This document shows, piece after piece, positions 35,070 through 43,495 of a stretch of 53,297 bases of DNA. The notes under the pieces are model-generated. The model ran no database searches, was not told where the DNA came from, and saw only the letters and a program-made list of their open reading frames with translations. Position 1 is the stretch's first letter, and each line of letters opens with the position of its first letter. The stretch is taken from contig JAAZAP010000365.1 of assembly GCA_012514255.1 (NCBI GenBank), forward strand, positions 1 to 53,297. Direction: 5' to 3'. Source of the DNA: Bacteroidales bacterium. Its GTDB lineage: Bacteria; Bacteroidota; Bacteroidia; Bacteroidales; VadinHA17. A program made the translations under genes and the position numbers.

Positions 35070-36965
35070 TTTATAAAAAAGTTTGGTGCTCAAGCAACGA
35101 CCTCCATTTTCAGCAGTTACAACGTACAGGCCGCCGGGAAGCACCGTCTGTGACAGGTCGATTTCAGAGTTGTTCTCAGTTTCCATGGTTAACACTGTGT
35201 TCCCTGCAAGATCAGTGAACCTCAAAGTCAGATTCCCCGGCACCTGGTCATCGAGGGGAATCCTGAATTTTCCCCATGTCGGGTTGGGGTAGGCGCGCAA
35301 CAGTTTTGTGCCGTTGGGTTCCGGCTGATCCTCTTCAATGCCTGTTCCTGTGCCGGCCAGTATCACTGCGGTGGTCGACAGGGCCGGCAGGGTCAGGGTG
35401 AAAGAGTTGCCTGAAACAGCAACTGTCTTGCTTTTCAGGGCATTCGAGGTATGTGAGATAAATGTCTCGGTTGAAGGCAACGATGATAATTCAAGGATGC
35501 TGTAGTTCCCGTTGGAAACGGAAAAGCCGGTAAGATTCACAGTGACCGTCCGCGATGCACTGAGATCGCGGTTGACAAGGATCACGGTCATTGAGTCGTT
35601 GCTGCCGTTGACGGTGCTGTAGCCCGAGACGGTTGCCTCACCGGACGAAGTGGTTCTGACCCTGGTTGTTTTCGCATAGCGGCTGAACAGGTGAAGTGTC
35701 TCCCACATCCCGGTCTTCCATGACCACGGAGTAAAGATTTCCACACCGTTATCGGCAAATGTGCCGAGCATCGAGGCGTAAACCACTGAAACAATATTGG
35801 GGTTTGATGAGCTTATGTCGTTTTCAGTCAGAGCAATAGTTATGCCGTGATTCTCACCGAAATGAGTGTTCAGCCAGCCGTTTATCCTCTTGAAAATGTA
35901 CTCTTTGGTCTGTGCCCCGTCCCAGCCGCCGTTGACTGTTTTCACGCCGTTGGCGCCGGGGTACACGTATGTCTCGTCATAGAAGACACGGTGGAGCTGT
36001 ACAAGGTCGGCATTCGACGATTCCGACGGGTACCAGTGCACATCGAGCACATCGAGGAGGCGTATCCCCGTTGCCTTCTGCTCGTCGGCAACACGTTTGA
36101 TGAAGTATTCGAGCCAGCAGTAATATTTCCCGTCGATTGTTAGTGATTCACTACCCCATTTGTACCACTGCCATTCGTTGGCAGGAACCGGGCCGGTCAG
36201 TTTGATCTCAGGAAACCTCTCGCGGGCTTTTTTCGCCACGGCGAAATATGAATCCATGAAAGCCGAGGCAGACAGGAGTGAGGGCATCACGTCATCATGG
36301 GTGCCGTTCCATATCTCCGGCTCATTATCCATGCTCCAGTAGAGGAACTGGTTCTTATCAAGGCCCAATCCTCCCGTTCCGAACCAATGGTTGAGAACAC
36401 CTGTGGTTGAGTCGGCAGTCCAGTTCACCAGGTAGAGGTCAGGGTTGCCGTTCACCAGCGCCTGTGATCCGCCGGCTGGGTTGACCTGTCCGCCCCCGGC
36501 TAGATTCTGGCCTACGCCGCTCCACCACTGCGACTGGTTATATGACCAGTCGTTGAAGTTGTTGTTCTTATTGCCCGCAGCTTTCCCGATCAGCTGAAAA
36601 GCCCACATTACCTGCAGCCCGGGCATGCAGTCCTGTACGTCCTGCGATGCAAAGTCCCAGCTGTGATCATATACATTGTTGTACCAGTCGGGATGGCTTG
36701 ACAGCTTCCTCCTCCAGTTGTATTTGGTGGCGTTGTTTCCGCCGTTTTCGCGCGCAAAGCGAAGCCCGGCCTCTTTATACAGGTTGATATTTGCTTCTGT
36801 AGTGGGTTTTGCGGGGCTGTCAGAGAAGTTATTGTTCCGGCCGTAGATGTATGGCGAAACAGTCATGCGTCCTTCGTTCGCATTTACCTGTATGGTTATG
36901 TTCTGCGCTTTTCCTACCTGGAAAACCAGCAGAAGGAGTGAAACAAGCAGGCAGATCTTTTTCAT
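35064..36965 (-). CDS. secreted GH44 endoglucanase/xyloglucanase with T9SS sorting domain
   Basis: A 633-residue secreted enzyme. Residues 1-20 are a signal peptide. The GH44 catalytic domain (about 25-460) shows Y-G-R-N-N near 41 and R-x-G-G-N-N-A-T-K-Y-N-W near 72-84. The acid/base E215 is in S-M-D-N-E-P-E-I-W and the likely nucleophile E381 in L-T-E-N-D. A beta-sandwich follows, and residues 550-633 form a type A C-terminal domain for type IX secretion (Y-P-N-P-T-W-G-K-F, then G-L-Y-V-V). GH44 enzymes cleave beta-1,4-glucans such as cellulose and xyloglucan. The gene stands alone, without a sus-type transporter next to it. Confidence 0.92.
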   Translation of the reverse strand: MKKICLLVSLLLLVFQVGKAQNITIQVNANEGRMTVSPYIYGRNNNFSDSPAKPTTEANINLYKEAGLRFARENGGNNATKYNWRRKLSSHPDWYNNVYDHSWDFASQDVQDCMPGLQVMWAFQLIGKAAGNKNNNFNDWSYNQSQWWSGVGQNLAGGGQVNPAGGSQALVNGNPDLYLVNWTADSTTGVLNHWFGTGGLGLDKNQFLYWSMDNEPEIWNGTHDDVMPSLLSASAFMDSYFAVAKKARERFPEIKLTGPVPANEWQWYKWGSESLTIDGKYYCWLEYFIKRVADEQKATGIRLLDVLDVHWYPSESSNADLVQLHRVFYDETYVYPGANGVKTVNGGWDGAQTKEYIFKRINGWLNTHFGENHGITIALTENDISSSNPNIVSVVYASMLGTFADNGVEIFTPWSWKTGMWETLHLFSRYAKTTRVRTTSSGEATVSGYSTVNGSNDSMTVILVNRDLSASRTVTVNLTGFSVSNGNYSILELSSLPSTETFISHTSNALKSKTVAVSGNSFTLTLPALSTTAVILAGTGTGIEEDQPEPNGTKLLRAYPNPTWGKFRIPLDDQVPGNLTLRFTDLAGNTVLTMETENNSEIDLSQTVLPGGLYVVTAENGGRCLSTKLFYKR

Positions 36966-37082
36966 AATAATTACACCAGGACAGAGTATTACAGATACTG
37001 ACCTGTGGGTCCGTAAAGGTAGCTCTTATTTTGTCAACCAATTCAGGGGACCTGACCGGGTCTGAGGGGGATGGACGGTCTG

Positions 37083-37217
37083 CATTATCCGGGCCAGGAA
37101 CGGCCTTCGGTGCCGGCACGTGCCTTACGATATCAGGGTCAGCAACGGCCTTCAGTGCCGGCACGTGCCTTACGATATCCGGGTCAGTAACGGCCTTCAG
37201 CGCCGGCACGTGCCTCA
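37083..37217. repeat. 45-bp tandem repeat, about three copies, containing a palindrome
   Basis: Units starting at 37101, 37146 and 37191 are 45 bp apart and nearly identical (CGGCCTTC-g/a-GTGCCGGCACGTGCC...), with a partial copy before the first. Each of the first two units holds the perfect 10-bp palindrome GTGCCGGCAC. The array ends at the stop codon of the HTH-membrane gene (TGA at 37217-37215) and lies between it and the GH44 gene start. The 45-bp period keeps open frames on both strands, so long ORFs across it are artefacts. Confidence 0.85.
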
Positions 37218-38072
37218 GGATGTCATCGCTTCGTTCACCGGCTGCTTCGATTTAATGATTTCGACTGCCTTGAAGAGGATCACGATCTCCAGCAGCTCGG
37301 CCGGGATAAGCATTATATATCCGATGAATGACAGTATGATTGTCAGGAAGAAGAAGGCTGCGACAATCTCAAAGATTCCTGCGATAACCGGAACACTCCC
37401 GAATGATCTCTGAAGCTTGATCAGCGAAATCCCGTACAGGATCAGTATCCCTCCGAAGGTCAGTGCCTGGGCCCCCAGTATGTATTCCCGCTCGACGGAT
37501 TCATAGAACAGTGAAGCGATATCATAGGCTATTATCAGGAACACACCAAAGATCAGGACATATGACATGATCTTCAGGAGGTAGTTCCTGAACATGTGGC
37601 CCACCAGGATGAAGCCCCGCTGGAAGTAAAAGAAAGTGATGAGGACAGCCACCTTGATGGTAACATATACAGGGATGCTGAAGATCATCCGGTCATCTTC
37701 CATCCGGAAATAGTCTGCCGCAGATTCGAGGAACCCGAGAATGAAATATACCAGGCCGAGCAGCCACGCAATGTTAAGCTGTTTAACAATAAAAGTGCCT
37801 GACCGGTCGGGGTCGATATCAATAAGGAAGGTGTCCTTCAGCCATCCGGCGAAACTCTTACTGTCGGAGTCATTATCCGAAATCTTGCTCAGGTCGTAAT
37901 CGAGAGCCGCGAGGATTGTTTTGACAGTATAACTCCGGGGAGTAACCTCGCCTGCCTCTATTCGCTGCAGGGTCCGTACACTTATATTACACCTGTCTAC
38001 CAGTTCTTCCTGGGTGAGACCTTTTTCTTTTCTGAGTTCGGTAATCCTTTTGCCTAATTCCGGTTGTTTCAT
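37215..38072 (-). CDS. Xre-type HTH regulator with C-terminal membrane domain
   Basis: A 285-residue protein. Residues 5-62 are an HTH_3 domain (L-G-K-R-I-T-E-L-R-K-E-K-G-L-T-Q-E-E-L, then R-T-L-Q-R-I-E-A-G). A linker leads into about six membrane segments from residue 100 to the end, so DNA binding is tied to the membrane. The longest frame begins further upstream at 38153, but the ATG at 38072 is right for the HTH start. A diverged copy of its C-terminal 35 residues lies at 50349-50469. A 45-bp tandem repeat abuts its stop. Its target and signal are unknown. Confidence 0.8.
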   Translation of the reverse strand: MKQPELGKRITELRKEKGLTQEELVDRCNISVRTLQRIEAGEVTPRSYTVKTILAALDYDLSKISDNDSDSKSFAGWLKDTFLIDIDPDRSGTFIVKQLNIAWLLGLVYFILGFLESAADYFRMEDDRMIFSIPVYVTIKVAVLITFFYFQRGFILVGHMFRNYLLKIMSYVLIFGVFLIIAYDIASLFYESVEREYILGAQALTFGGILILYGISLIKLQRSFGSVPVIAGIFEIVAAFFFLTIILSFIGYIMLIPAELLEIVILFKAVEIIKSKQPVNEAMTS

Positions 38073-38206
38073 TGCCTTGTTTTCTGAATCTTCACCAATA
38101 TTACGACTGAAAACCCAATGCAAAAAATATTTTGACGGTACTTTACCCGTCATTTACCCGACATTCGGAAAAAGCCTGAAAATGAGAGGCTTCCAGGTGC
38201 AATTCA

Positions 38207-38311
38207 TCACTGGAGGTTCAGGAGTGTTTTCCCTATTTCGTCACGCAACTTCGGTGACACATGAACCTCGCTTACACCATCGAGCCTGATCAGCCAGTGT
38301 TCAAATCCCTT
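38207..38311 (-). pseudogene. orphan 3' coding remnant, unknown family
   Basis: A codon-like frame on the minus strand reads K-G-F-E-H-W-L-I-R-L-D-G-V-S-E-V-H-V-S-P-K-L-R-D, then E-I-G-K-T-L-L-N-L-Q and a TGA. A TAA lies directly before it, and a short ATG frame (M-D-Q-K-I-L-K-G) one frame away just upstream may be its earlier part, separated by a frameshift. The amphipathic pattern looks like real protein, but I do not recognise it. The remaining bases of the 38073-38395 gap hold nothing that I can name. Confidence 0.3.
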
Positions 38312-38395
38312 TTAGGATTTTCTGATCCATACAATTTCTGGCGAGCAGGATTATTGAAAATGTCTTAACAGGATTCCTGCAATAATAAGGGCTGT

Positions 38396-39682
38396 CTATT
38401 TAAGCATAAACTTGAATGCGAGAGCGAATTCCATGTCTTTTTCCTTGAATTCCGGAATATCAAGACTCCCGATCTTACCTGCGACACGCTGACATTCAGC
38501 TTTCAATGCCGGATGATCATTCGCCGGTTTTGAATTGTTATCCACATTCCCGACAGATGATGGTTTGTAACCCACTACTACAATCTCATCCATCATCGGA
38601 ACATTAATATCCTTAATATCAGAGAATGCTTTGGTTTTTTCAACAATGCCACCTTTTTTGATTTTAATGACGACATAGATACGCCCCGTATCACAGGAAT
38701 TCTTTGCTTCTTCAGGATAACTGATATTTGTGAAGAGGAACTCATAAAACTTCTTTGTAGAAGCCTGAGATAATGTGAGTTTCTGATTTTCCTGATTTAT
38801 TGATCCGGGATCAGAACTAAATGAGAAAAACATCATTAAGATTGCCACAACCGGAAGAGCGAGAAGCGACTTCATTGCGGCAACATTGCGGGTTGGTTTC
38901 TTGTTTATCATGACCAGTCTTTTTTCAATTAACCTTGTAAAACTGTGAGCCAATGGAATTGTCCTGATGTTTGCAGGAATGTCAATAAGTCTGTATTGGT
39001 ATGTTTTTTTGTTGCTTAAACTCTTCACTGAACTATTATCAGCCTGGTATTCATGGTTTAAGATCATGGATCTTCTTATAAGCCATAAAAAGGGATTGAA
39101 CCATTGAAAAGCAATGAACAACTCACAGAGCAACAGGTCGAATGTATGGGCCTGCCTGACGTGGGCTGTTTCGTGTTCCAGAATATCAGAATAATCACCG
39201 CTGTCATATACCTCTCTGGGGATCACAACATAAGGGAAGAATGAAAACGCCGGGTGGTCAGAATCTGAGATAATTATTCTTGGGAAAGTGTTCTGATGGA
39301 CATGGCCTTTCCTTATGATTCTTAAAGTGTTTGAAATACTGATTACTCCCCGGCATATGAATGCTGTTACAACTGCCAGGTATATCCAGCCCGGAAGATT
39401 GTTGCCATTCAGTGACATGACCTTTTCTGAAATGGTTGAATCCAACTGGCTTTCTGAGACTATGATTTTGTATATGGCACCAGAAGATGGAGTAATCTCG
39501 TTGCTGCCCGGAAAGTCAAATATTCCAATAAGAGGAATAACAACAGGCAGTAGCAATACCAGTAACAGAGCTATCCTGTTTCTGGTATGAAACGAATCCA
39601 TGGAAAAGAACACCAGGTAGAAAAGATACAGGATGACAGTGCCTGCGGATACTTTTAAAAGATATATTATCAGGTTATCCAT
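38396..39682 (-). CDS. BlaR1/MecR1-type M56 metallopeptidase with TonB-like C-terminal domain
   Basis: A 428-residue membrane protein. Four or so membrane helices lie in the N-terminal half, with the zinc-protease motif H-E-T-A-H in the cytoplasmic loop and a conserved L-N-H-E-Y-Q-A-D. After a further helix, residues from about 305 resemble a TonB C-terminal domain (I-S-Y-P-E-E-A-K, then G-R-I-Y-V-V-I-K-I). It is the usual partner of BlaI, which overlaps its start. On sensing a signal the peptidase is thought to trigger cleavage or release of BlaI. The ATG at 39682, preceded by AAAGGAGAAGG, is preferred to the TTG at 39700. Confidence 0.87.
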   Translation of the reverse strand: MDNLIIYLLKVSAGTVILYLFYLVFFSMDSFHTRNRIALLLVLLLPVVIPLIGIFDFPGSNEITPSSGAIYKIIVSESQLDSTISEKVMSLNGNNLPGWIYLAVVTAFICRGVISISNTLRIIRKGHVHQNTFPRIIISDSDHPAFSFFPYVVIPREVYDSGDYSDILEHETAHVRQAHTFDLLLCELFIAFQWFNPFLWLIRRSMILNHEYQADNSSVKSLSNKKTYQYRLIDIPANIRTIPLAHSFTRLIEKRLVMINKKPTRNVAAMKSLLALPVVAILMMFFSFSSDPGSINQENQKLTLSQASTKKFYEFLFTNISYPEEAKNSCDTGRIYVVIKIKKGGIVEKTKAFSDIKDINVPMMDEIVVVGYKPSSVGNVDNNSKPANDHPALKAECQRVAGKIGSLDIPEFKEKDMEFALAFKFMLK

Positions 39683-40043
39683 TGCCTTCTCCTTTCTCAA
39701 TTATGTCTATGAATTTCCTGAGATCATTTGCAGTGATTTTTTTCTCATTCACAAAGAATGATACAACGTTTTTATAAGATGATCCAAAATAGTCACTTAC
39801 AACTTTCTTCATAAAGCTCTTTCTGTATTCTTCTTTTTTAACGAGAGGAAAGTATTCGTGATTCTTCCCGTAGGCTTTATGACCGACAAATCCCTTTTCT
39901 TCCAGTCCACGGATAATGGATGCGAATGTTGTGTATATGGGTTTGGGTTCAGGATGAAGGTCAATGAGCTCTTTAATGAATCCTTTCCGGGCTTTCCATA
40001 GAATCTGCATTGCTTCTTCTTCTTTTCTGGTAAGTTTCTTCAT
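39675..40043 (-). CDS. BlaI/MecI/CopY-family transcriptional repressor
   Basis: A 122-residue winged-helix repressor: L-T-R-K-E-E-E-A-M-Q-I-L-W near residues 4-16, P-K-P-I-Y-T-T-F-A-S-I-I-R-G-L-E-E-K-G near 35-53, and a C-terminal dimer helix. The true start is the ATG at 40043; the longer frame upstream is non-coding promoter DNA. It overlaps the M56 gene by 8 bases. The pair probably controls its own transcription and perhaps envelope-stress or beta-lactam genes elsewhere. No beta-lactamase adjoins it. Confidence 0.9.
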   Translation of the reverse strand: MKKLTRKEEEAMQILWKARKGFIKELIDLHPEPKPIYTTFASIIRGLEEKGFVGHKAYGKNHEYFPLVKKEEYRKSFMKKVVSDYFGSSYKNVVSFFVNEKKITANDLRKFIDIIEKGEGNG

Positions 40044-40059
40044 ACGACTTCTGTTTTTG

Positions 40060-40090
40060 CAAATATATAACTGGAAAAACAAATAAACAA
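40060..40090 (-). promoter_or_regulatory. Bacteroidota-type promoter of the blaI-M56 operon
   Basis: On the minus strand TTG at 40090-40088 is followed, after 20 bases, by TATATTTG at 40067-40060. This fits the Bacteroidota -33/-7 promoter (TTG, then TAnnTTTG). It lies 16 bases upstream of the repressor ATG, so BlaI binding nearby would autoregulate the operon. Confidence 0.5.
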
Positions 40091-40189
40091 CTAATTTAAC
40101 AGAAATATTACTGAAAAAGCCGTAAATAAAAATCATTAGCGGATCTATACGGTTAACGAATTGAATATATTGTAATTAGCTTCAGGATT

Positions 40190-40300
40190 GAATTGGAGCC
40201 CGGGGCCTGTCTCCCTTACTATGCCTGCAAAATCGGCACCGAAGATACGAGGGAACCGGAACCCGGTGACCACCCTCGCATCACCCCCGGTCCTTATGCT
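40190..40300 (-). pseudogene. N-terminal fragment of a second MDR oxidoreductase
   Basis: The minus-strand frame reads G-G-D-A-R-V-V-T-G-F-R-F-P-R-I-F-G-A-D-F-A-G-I-V, then R-E-T-G-P-G. It resembles the catalytic-domain start of quinone-oxidoreductase-like MDR proteins (G-D, then P-x-I-x-G-x-D-F-A-G-x-V-x-x-x-G). Neither end continues into the family, and the flanking sequence overlaps the end of the ARPP-1 gene. It is a short fossil, distinct in sequence from the MDR remnant at 34.6 kb. Confidence 0.45.
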
Positions 40301-40370
40301 CCGTAGTGGGGCACAGGTCCGGGCCACCTTCTCCACAAAGGCTATGAAAGCCCGGACCGTCAACTGCAGG

Positions 40371-41300
40371 CTATTCGGCAAAGAATTTGGTTGCCGGATC
40401 CTGCCTTGCGAAGAGCGCATTGTGTATCATTTCTTCTCCGTGCACCAGGCTGAAGCCCACAAGCCGTTCCGTCTCAACCATGCTGAGCGTGCCTGCCCCG
40501 GGGTGTGCCTCCTCGGGGTGACGGCTTGCATCGTTGAACTCGTCTATGGCTTCAAGCGCCCTGAAGTAAGCCTCATGCATCTCAATCTGCTCCTTTTTTG
40601 CGCCGTGGCGCGAAAGGGTGAAAGCGGCATCACGAAGCATGGGGAAATAAAATTTATACGACTCCTCGTTCCCGAAAATGTCGGCCGAGATCACCTTTCC
40701 GCCGAGGATGACGGCCAGGCCGTTGCACCCTTCGGCGGGACTGCACACAGGAAAAACACGTTCTGTCTTCTGCATCCTGACCTGGAGCAACTCCTCGTAG
40801 CTCTCCGTCCGGCTGTGCACCCCCTCGCATGCCAGGTTCTCGCTGACATGATCCCATACCTCACCCTGTGTGTTGCGAAAGCCGGGCGCCGGCCTCATGC
40901 GCGAGAAGGTGCCTGCTTTCCTGCTCCGCAGGTTCGGATCAGCCACTGACCCGGGTGTGCTGAACGACGTTGACCGATAGTCCCAGCGCAGCCGTTCCAC
41001 GCACGATACCTCAATGACAGTCTTTGACGACGGCGTCAGCAGCACAGACCTATTGACAACCCTGTTCTGCTTCGCGCCGGTGAGGACATCGGCGTCGGTG
41101 AGGAGGAGGTAATCATCTGTTTTGTTGAGGGCGGCGAGCTGGCCCACGGAGCCCGAAGCTGTCAGCTCGGAGATGATGAGGCCGCCACTTTTTATGGCCG
41201 GTCCGGCCGGAAGGAAGGGAAAGGAGGAGAGAGGCTGGCTGCTGACCTGGACGATAGCAGCGTTGCCGAAGGCTGTGAAATGGATAGCTTTTGTCTTCAT
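40371..41300 (-). CDS. ARPP-1 family (DUF6569-like) protein
   Basis: 309 residues. The N-terminal half has S-G-S-V-G-Q-L-A-A-L-N-K, then L-L-L-T-D-A-D-V-L-T-G-A-K-Q-N-R-V-V-N-R-S-V-L, which is the mark of the ARPP-1 domain found in many bacteria and archaea. The family was named for its genomic association with rhodanese/phosphatase proteins, and its biochemical role is not known. There is no signal peptide, so it is cytoplasmic. It is divergent from the WYL-less regulator at 41393, with 92 bases between the starts, so that regulator may control it. Confidence 0.78.
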   Translation of the reverse strand: MKTKAIHFTAFGNAAIVQVSSQPLSSFPFLPAGPAIKSGGLIISELTASGSVGQLAALNKTDDYLLLTDADVLTGAKQNRVVNRSVLLTPSSKTVIEVSCVERLRWDYRSTSFSTPGSVADPNLRSRKAGTFSRMRPAPGFRNTQGEVWDHVSENLACEGVHSRTESYEELLQVRMQKTERVFPVCSPAEGCNGLAVILGGKVISADIFGNEESYKFYFPMLRDAAFTLSRHGAKKEQIEMHEAYFRALEAIDEFNDASRHPEEAHPGAGTLSMVETERLVGFSLVHGEEMIHNALFARQDPATKFFAE

Positions 41301-41392
41301 GGTTTTGTTACTCGTTTTTAATTATTAATTTTAAACTGTGAGCAAAGAAAAACCACGGTATTGCAGCCTATCTGCAATCAAAAAAAATAATC

Positions 41393-41995
41393 ATGCCGGC
41401 CAACCTTAACGCACTGATAAGATACAAGACAATCAACTCCTGTCTCAGCGGGGGAAGACGGAGGTGGTCAATTGACGAGCTCAGGGAGAGGTGTTCGGAG
41501 GCGCTGGCAGAGAACCGCGGCAGATACACCGGGGTGTCGGAGAGGACCCTCCGTGATGATATCCGCGTCATGCGAAGCGATATCCTGGGGTTCAATGCCC
41601 CAATAAAGCAGGAGGGAGGGCTCTATTTCTATTCAGATCCGGGATACTCGATTCTGAGCCTTCGGATCACCGATGAGGGACTGGGAGATCAGATACTGGA
41701 GCTGCTGATGAAGATGCGGGGAAAGGTAAACCACCCGGAGATGGAGATCATCATGAAAAAGCTGTGCAGGATGACCGGCCGGGAGTATGAATATAAAGAA
41801 AGGATAATCGTTAAGAAGCAACTGATAGAGAAAGAGATTCATGCTGATGAAATCCTTTCAGCTGATATGGATTTCTGTTACGATATCGAAGAATTCCCGA
41901 TGAAAACCCGGCCGAAACGAATGGCATCAACTGCTTCGCGCATGCAGCTGTTTGAACTTTCGTGGGGCGAGATAATTGCTGCCGTTATGGCCTGA
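41393..41995 (+). CDS. WYL-family type transcription regulator lacking its WYL domain
   Basis: 200 residues beginning M-P-A-N-L-N-A-L-I-R-Y-K-T-I, then R-W-S-I-D-E-L, V-S-E-R-T-L-R-D-D-I-R-V-M-R and G-Y-S-I. This is the winged-helix start of Bacteroidota WYL regulators, which are usually about 300-350 residues with a C-terminal WYL sensor domain. Here the protein stops before any WYL domain, and its last residues (W-G-E-I-I-A-A-V-M-A) are encoded by the first unit of a 41-bp tandem repeat. It may be a broken regulator or one working without ligand control. It is divergent from the ARPP-1 gene. Confidence 0.7.
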   Translation: MPANLNALIRYKTINSCLSGGRRRWSIDELRERCSEALAENRGRYTGVSERTLRDDIRVMRSDILGFNAPIKQEGGLYFYSDPGYSILSLRITDEGLGDQILELLMKMRGKVNHPEMEIIMKKLCRMTGREYEYKERIIVKKQLIEKEIHADEILSADMDFCYDIEEFPMKTRPKRMASTASRMQLFELSWGEIIAAVMA

Positions 41996-42091
41996 TTCTG
42001 CCCAGGTGCGGGATAATAGCTACAGTTATGGCCTGATTATGACGCAAAGCGAGATTATTGCTACAGTTATGGTCTTCTTCTCACGAAGCAA
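41969..42091. repeat. 41-bp tandem repeat, three imperfect copies
   Basis: Units begin at 41969, 42010 and 42051, exactly 41 bp apart. Each starts G-(A/G)-GAT-(A/T)-AT-(T/A)-GCT and carries GTTATGG-CCT. The first unit encodes the end and stop codon of the WYL-less regulator. Because 41 is not a multiple of three, the repeats cannot extend the protein in one frame. Confidence 0.8.
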
Positions 42092-42094
42092 TGG

Positions 42095-42313
42095 TTACAG
42101 CTGGCAGAGCCGGTTATAGACCTCGGTCAGAATCAGGAAGTTTTTGAATTTCTTCAGGTCAGGGTTCCTGACGAATTCATCCTGTATTGCCGGGCAGTCG
42201 CCGAACAGTTGCTCCAGTACAGGATCATACGTCTCCTTATCAACCTTTATCATCTCACCGCTGTCCTTCACGACAAAATATCTCGAGTATCCCGAACGGC
42301 CTTCGATGATCCG
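42095..42313 (-). pseudogene. orphan 3' coding fragment fused behind the BNR gene stop
   Basis: The 72-codon frame reads Y-S-R-Y-F-V-V-K-D-S-G-E-M-I-K-V-D-K, then Y-D-P-V-L-E-Q-L-F-G-D-C-P, and ends I-L-T-E-V-Y-N-R-L-C-Q-L-TAA. It has no start codon of its own and begins directly after, and in frame with, the TAG of the BNR-repeat gene (42316-42314). The K-x-D/G pattern and the terminal Y-N-R-L-C look like the end of a common Bacteroidota secreted protein of unknown function, seen only from memory. It is most likely a truncated gene whose 5' part was removed. Confidence 0.55.
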
Positions 42314-43489
42314 CTAGTCGGTGTGGTAGGTGAGACCGAAGTCAAGTTTTATTCTTGTCAGTTCCACGTCCTCTTTGTTGGTGGCATACGATACATACAG
42401 ATAATCTCCCCAGATGACACTCTTGGGGTAGCTGTAGCCTTTGCTTTTGTACCTTCCCGGATACCTGAGAGGCTGAAGGTCGTCACCCCCGCTCCGCAGC
42501 AGGTATGCCCTGTCAAACAGGAATCCGTCGCTGCTCAAGGTTATCACGAGCGGCCATCGTGACCTGTTTCCGGACGGATTGTTGACCATGAAGGCAGTTC
42601 CGTCAGGCAGGTTGCCTGCGCTCTGTTTTGACCTCGAATCAGGTGTGTCAACAACCACCGGGGTGGTCCAGGTAAGTCCGTTATCACGACTTACGGAAGC
42701 AAGTTTCCTGAAAGTACCCTGCTGGTCACGGAATATCATTACTACCGCACCATCATTCCTGTAGAACCAGCCCGGTTCCAGTTCCCTGCTCATATAGGGG
42801 TCAGATGACGGGAGGTGTCTCATTTCTCCTGGCGTCCATCCTGATATTCCCAGTGGGTCATCGTTATAGAAAGGTGTGGCGGTCAGGCCGGGCTGGATAT
42901 GGAAGGCAGTAATGAGCCTGCCGCCGGGCAGGGCATGAACATCCTGTTCTATGATACCGAGGACAGGACGGCCATCATAATATTTGACGTCCTGAGGTCG
43001 GGTCCAGTTGGTGCCGTCAACGGATGTGACATACTCTGTAAAACCAACCCTGACTCCGTTCTTCGTTTCTGGCCAGACATTGATGTAAGCTACGAGGGTC
43101 TGGCCGTCACTCCACCATCCGCCACTGGTTCTGATGCCCGGGCCGGTCTTGGCAGTCAGAGGAGAAGGTTTCTCCCAGGTTTCTCCGTCAGCGCTTCTGC
43201 TGTAAAACACCTGTGTGTCATCAGCATCCTCATCGGCAGCAGAGCTCTGCCATTGTGCATAAAGCATCCCCTTGAACGGGAAGAGCACGACGCCGTGATT
43301 ATACCTGTTGTCATCCTTTCCCGGGGAGAATATTGTAAAGGTCTCAGCTCCCGCTGCCCAGGGCAATCCAAGTGTTTCTGGCTGACCATGGTCGAAGAGC
43401 TGCAGCACCCTGAACGGGACATCATCAACCTGGTCACATGATGCGAGGGCGACTGAAAGCAGCAGGGGAATAATCCGGGCAGGTTTCAT
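42314..43489 (-). CDS. BNR-repeat/sialidase-like lipoprotein
   Basis: 391 residues with a signal peptide and lipobox (A-L-A-S-C) near residue 18. The body carries Asp-box-like repeats typical of six-bladed propellers (S-A-D-G-E-T-W near residue 99, S-V-D-G-T-N-W near 156, S-R-D-N-G-L-T-W near 268). This fold covers sialidases (GH33) and related glycoside hydrolases. The order of conserved arginines was not checked, so sialidase activity is not claimed. It lies 6 nt after the GH140 gene and is probably co-transcribed with it, suggesting a shared plant or host glycan target. Confidence 0.75.
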   Translation of the reverse strand: MKPARIIPLLLSVALASCDQVDDVPFRVLQLFDHGQPETLGLPWAAGAETFTIFSPGKDDNRYNHGVVLFPFKGMLYAQWQSSAADEDADDTQVFYSRSADGETWEKPSPLTAKTGPGIRTSGGWWSDGQTLVAYINVWPETKNGVRVGFTEYVTSVDGTNWTRPQDVKYYDGRPVLGIIEQDVHALPGGRLITAFHIQPGLTATPFYNDDPLGISGWTPGEMRHLPSSDPYMSRELEPGWFYRNDGAVVMIFRDQQGTFRKLASVSRDNGLTWTTPVVVDTPDSRSKQSAGNLPDGTAFMVNNPSGNRSRWPLVITLSSDGFLFDRAYLLRSGGDDLQPLRYPGRYKSKGYSYPKSVIWGDYLYVSYATNKEDVELTRIKLDFGLTYHTD

Positions 43490-43495
43490 TTCCTT

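Noticed and set aside
36829..37209. A 126-codon minus-strand frame across the start of the GH44 gene and the 45-bp repeats
   Set aside because: It owes its length to the repeat period being a multiple of three, overlaps the GH44 start in another frame, and has no family resemblance.
37083..37217. CRISPR-like array
   Set aside because: The units are joined head to tail without spacers, so it is a simple tandem repeat.
24621..42316. Reassigned TAG codon as an explanation for the three in-frame amber codons
   Set aside because: Intact genes here (brxP, the membrane protein at 24988 and the HTH gene at 25454) end in TAG at sensible places, so TAG works as a stop and the ambers are mutations or gene ends.
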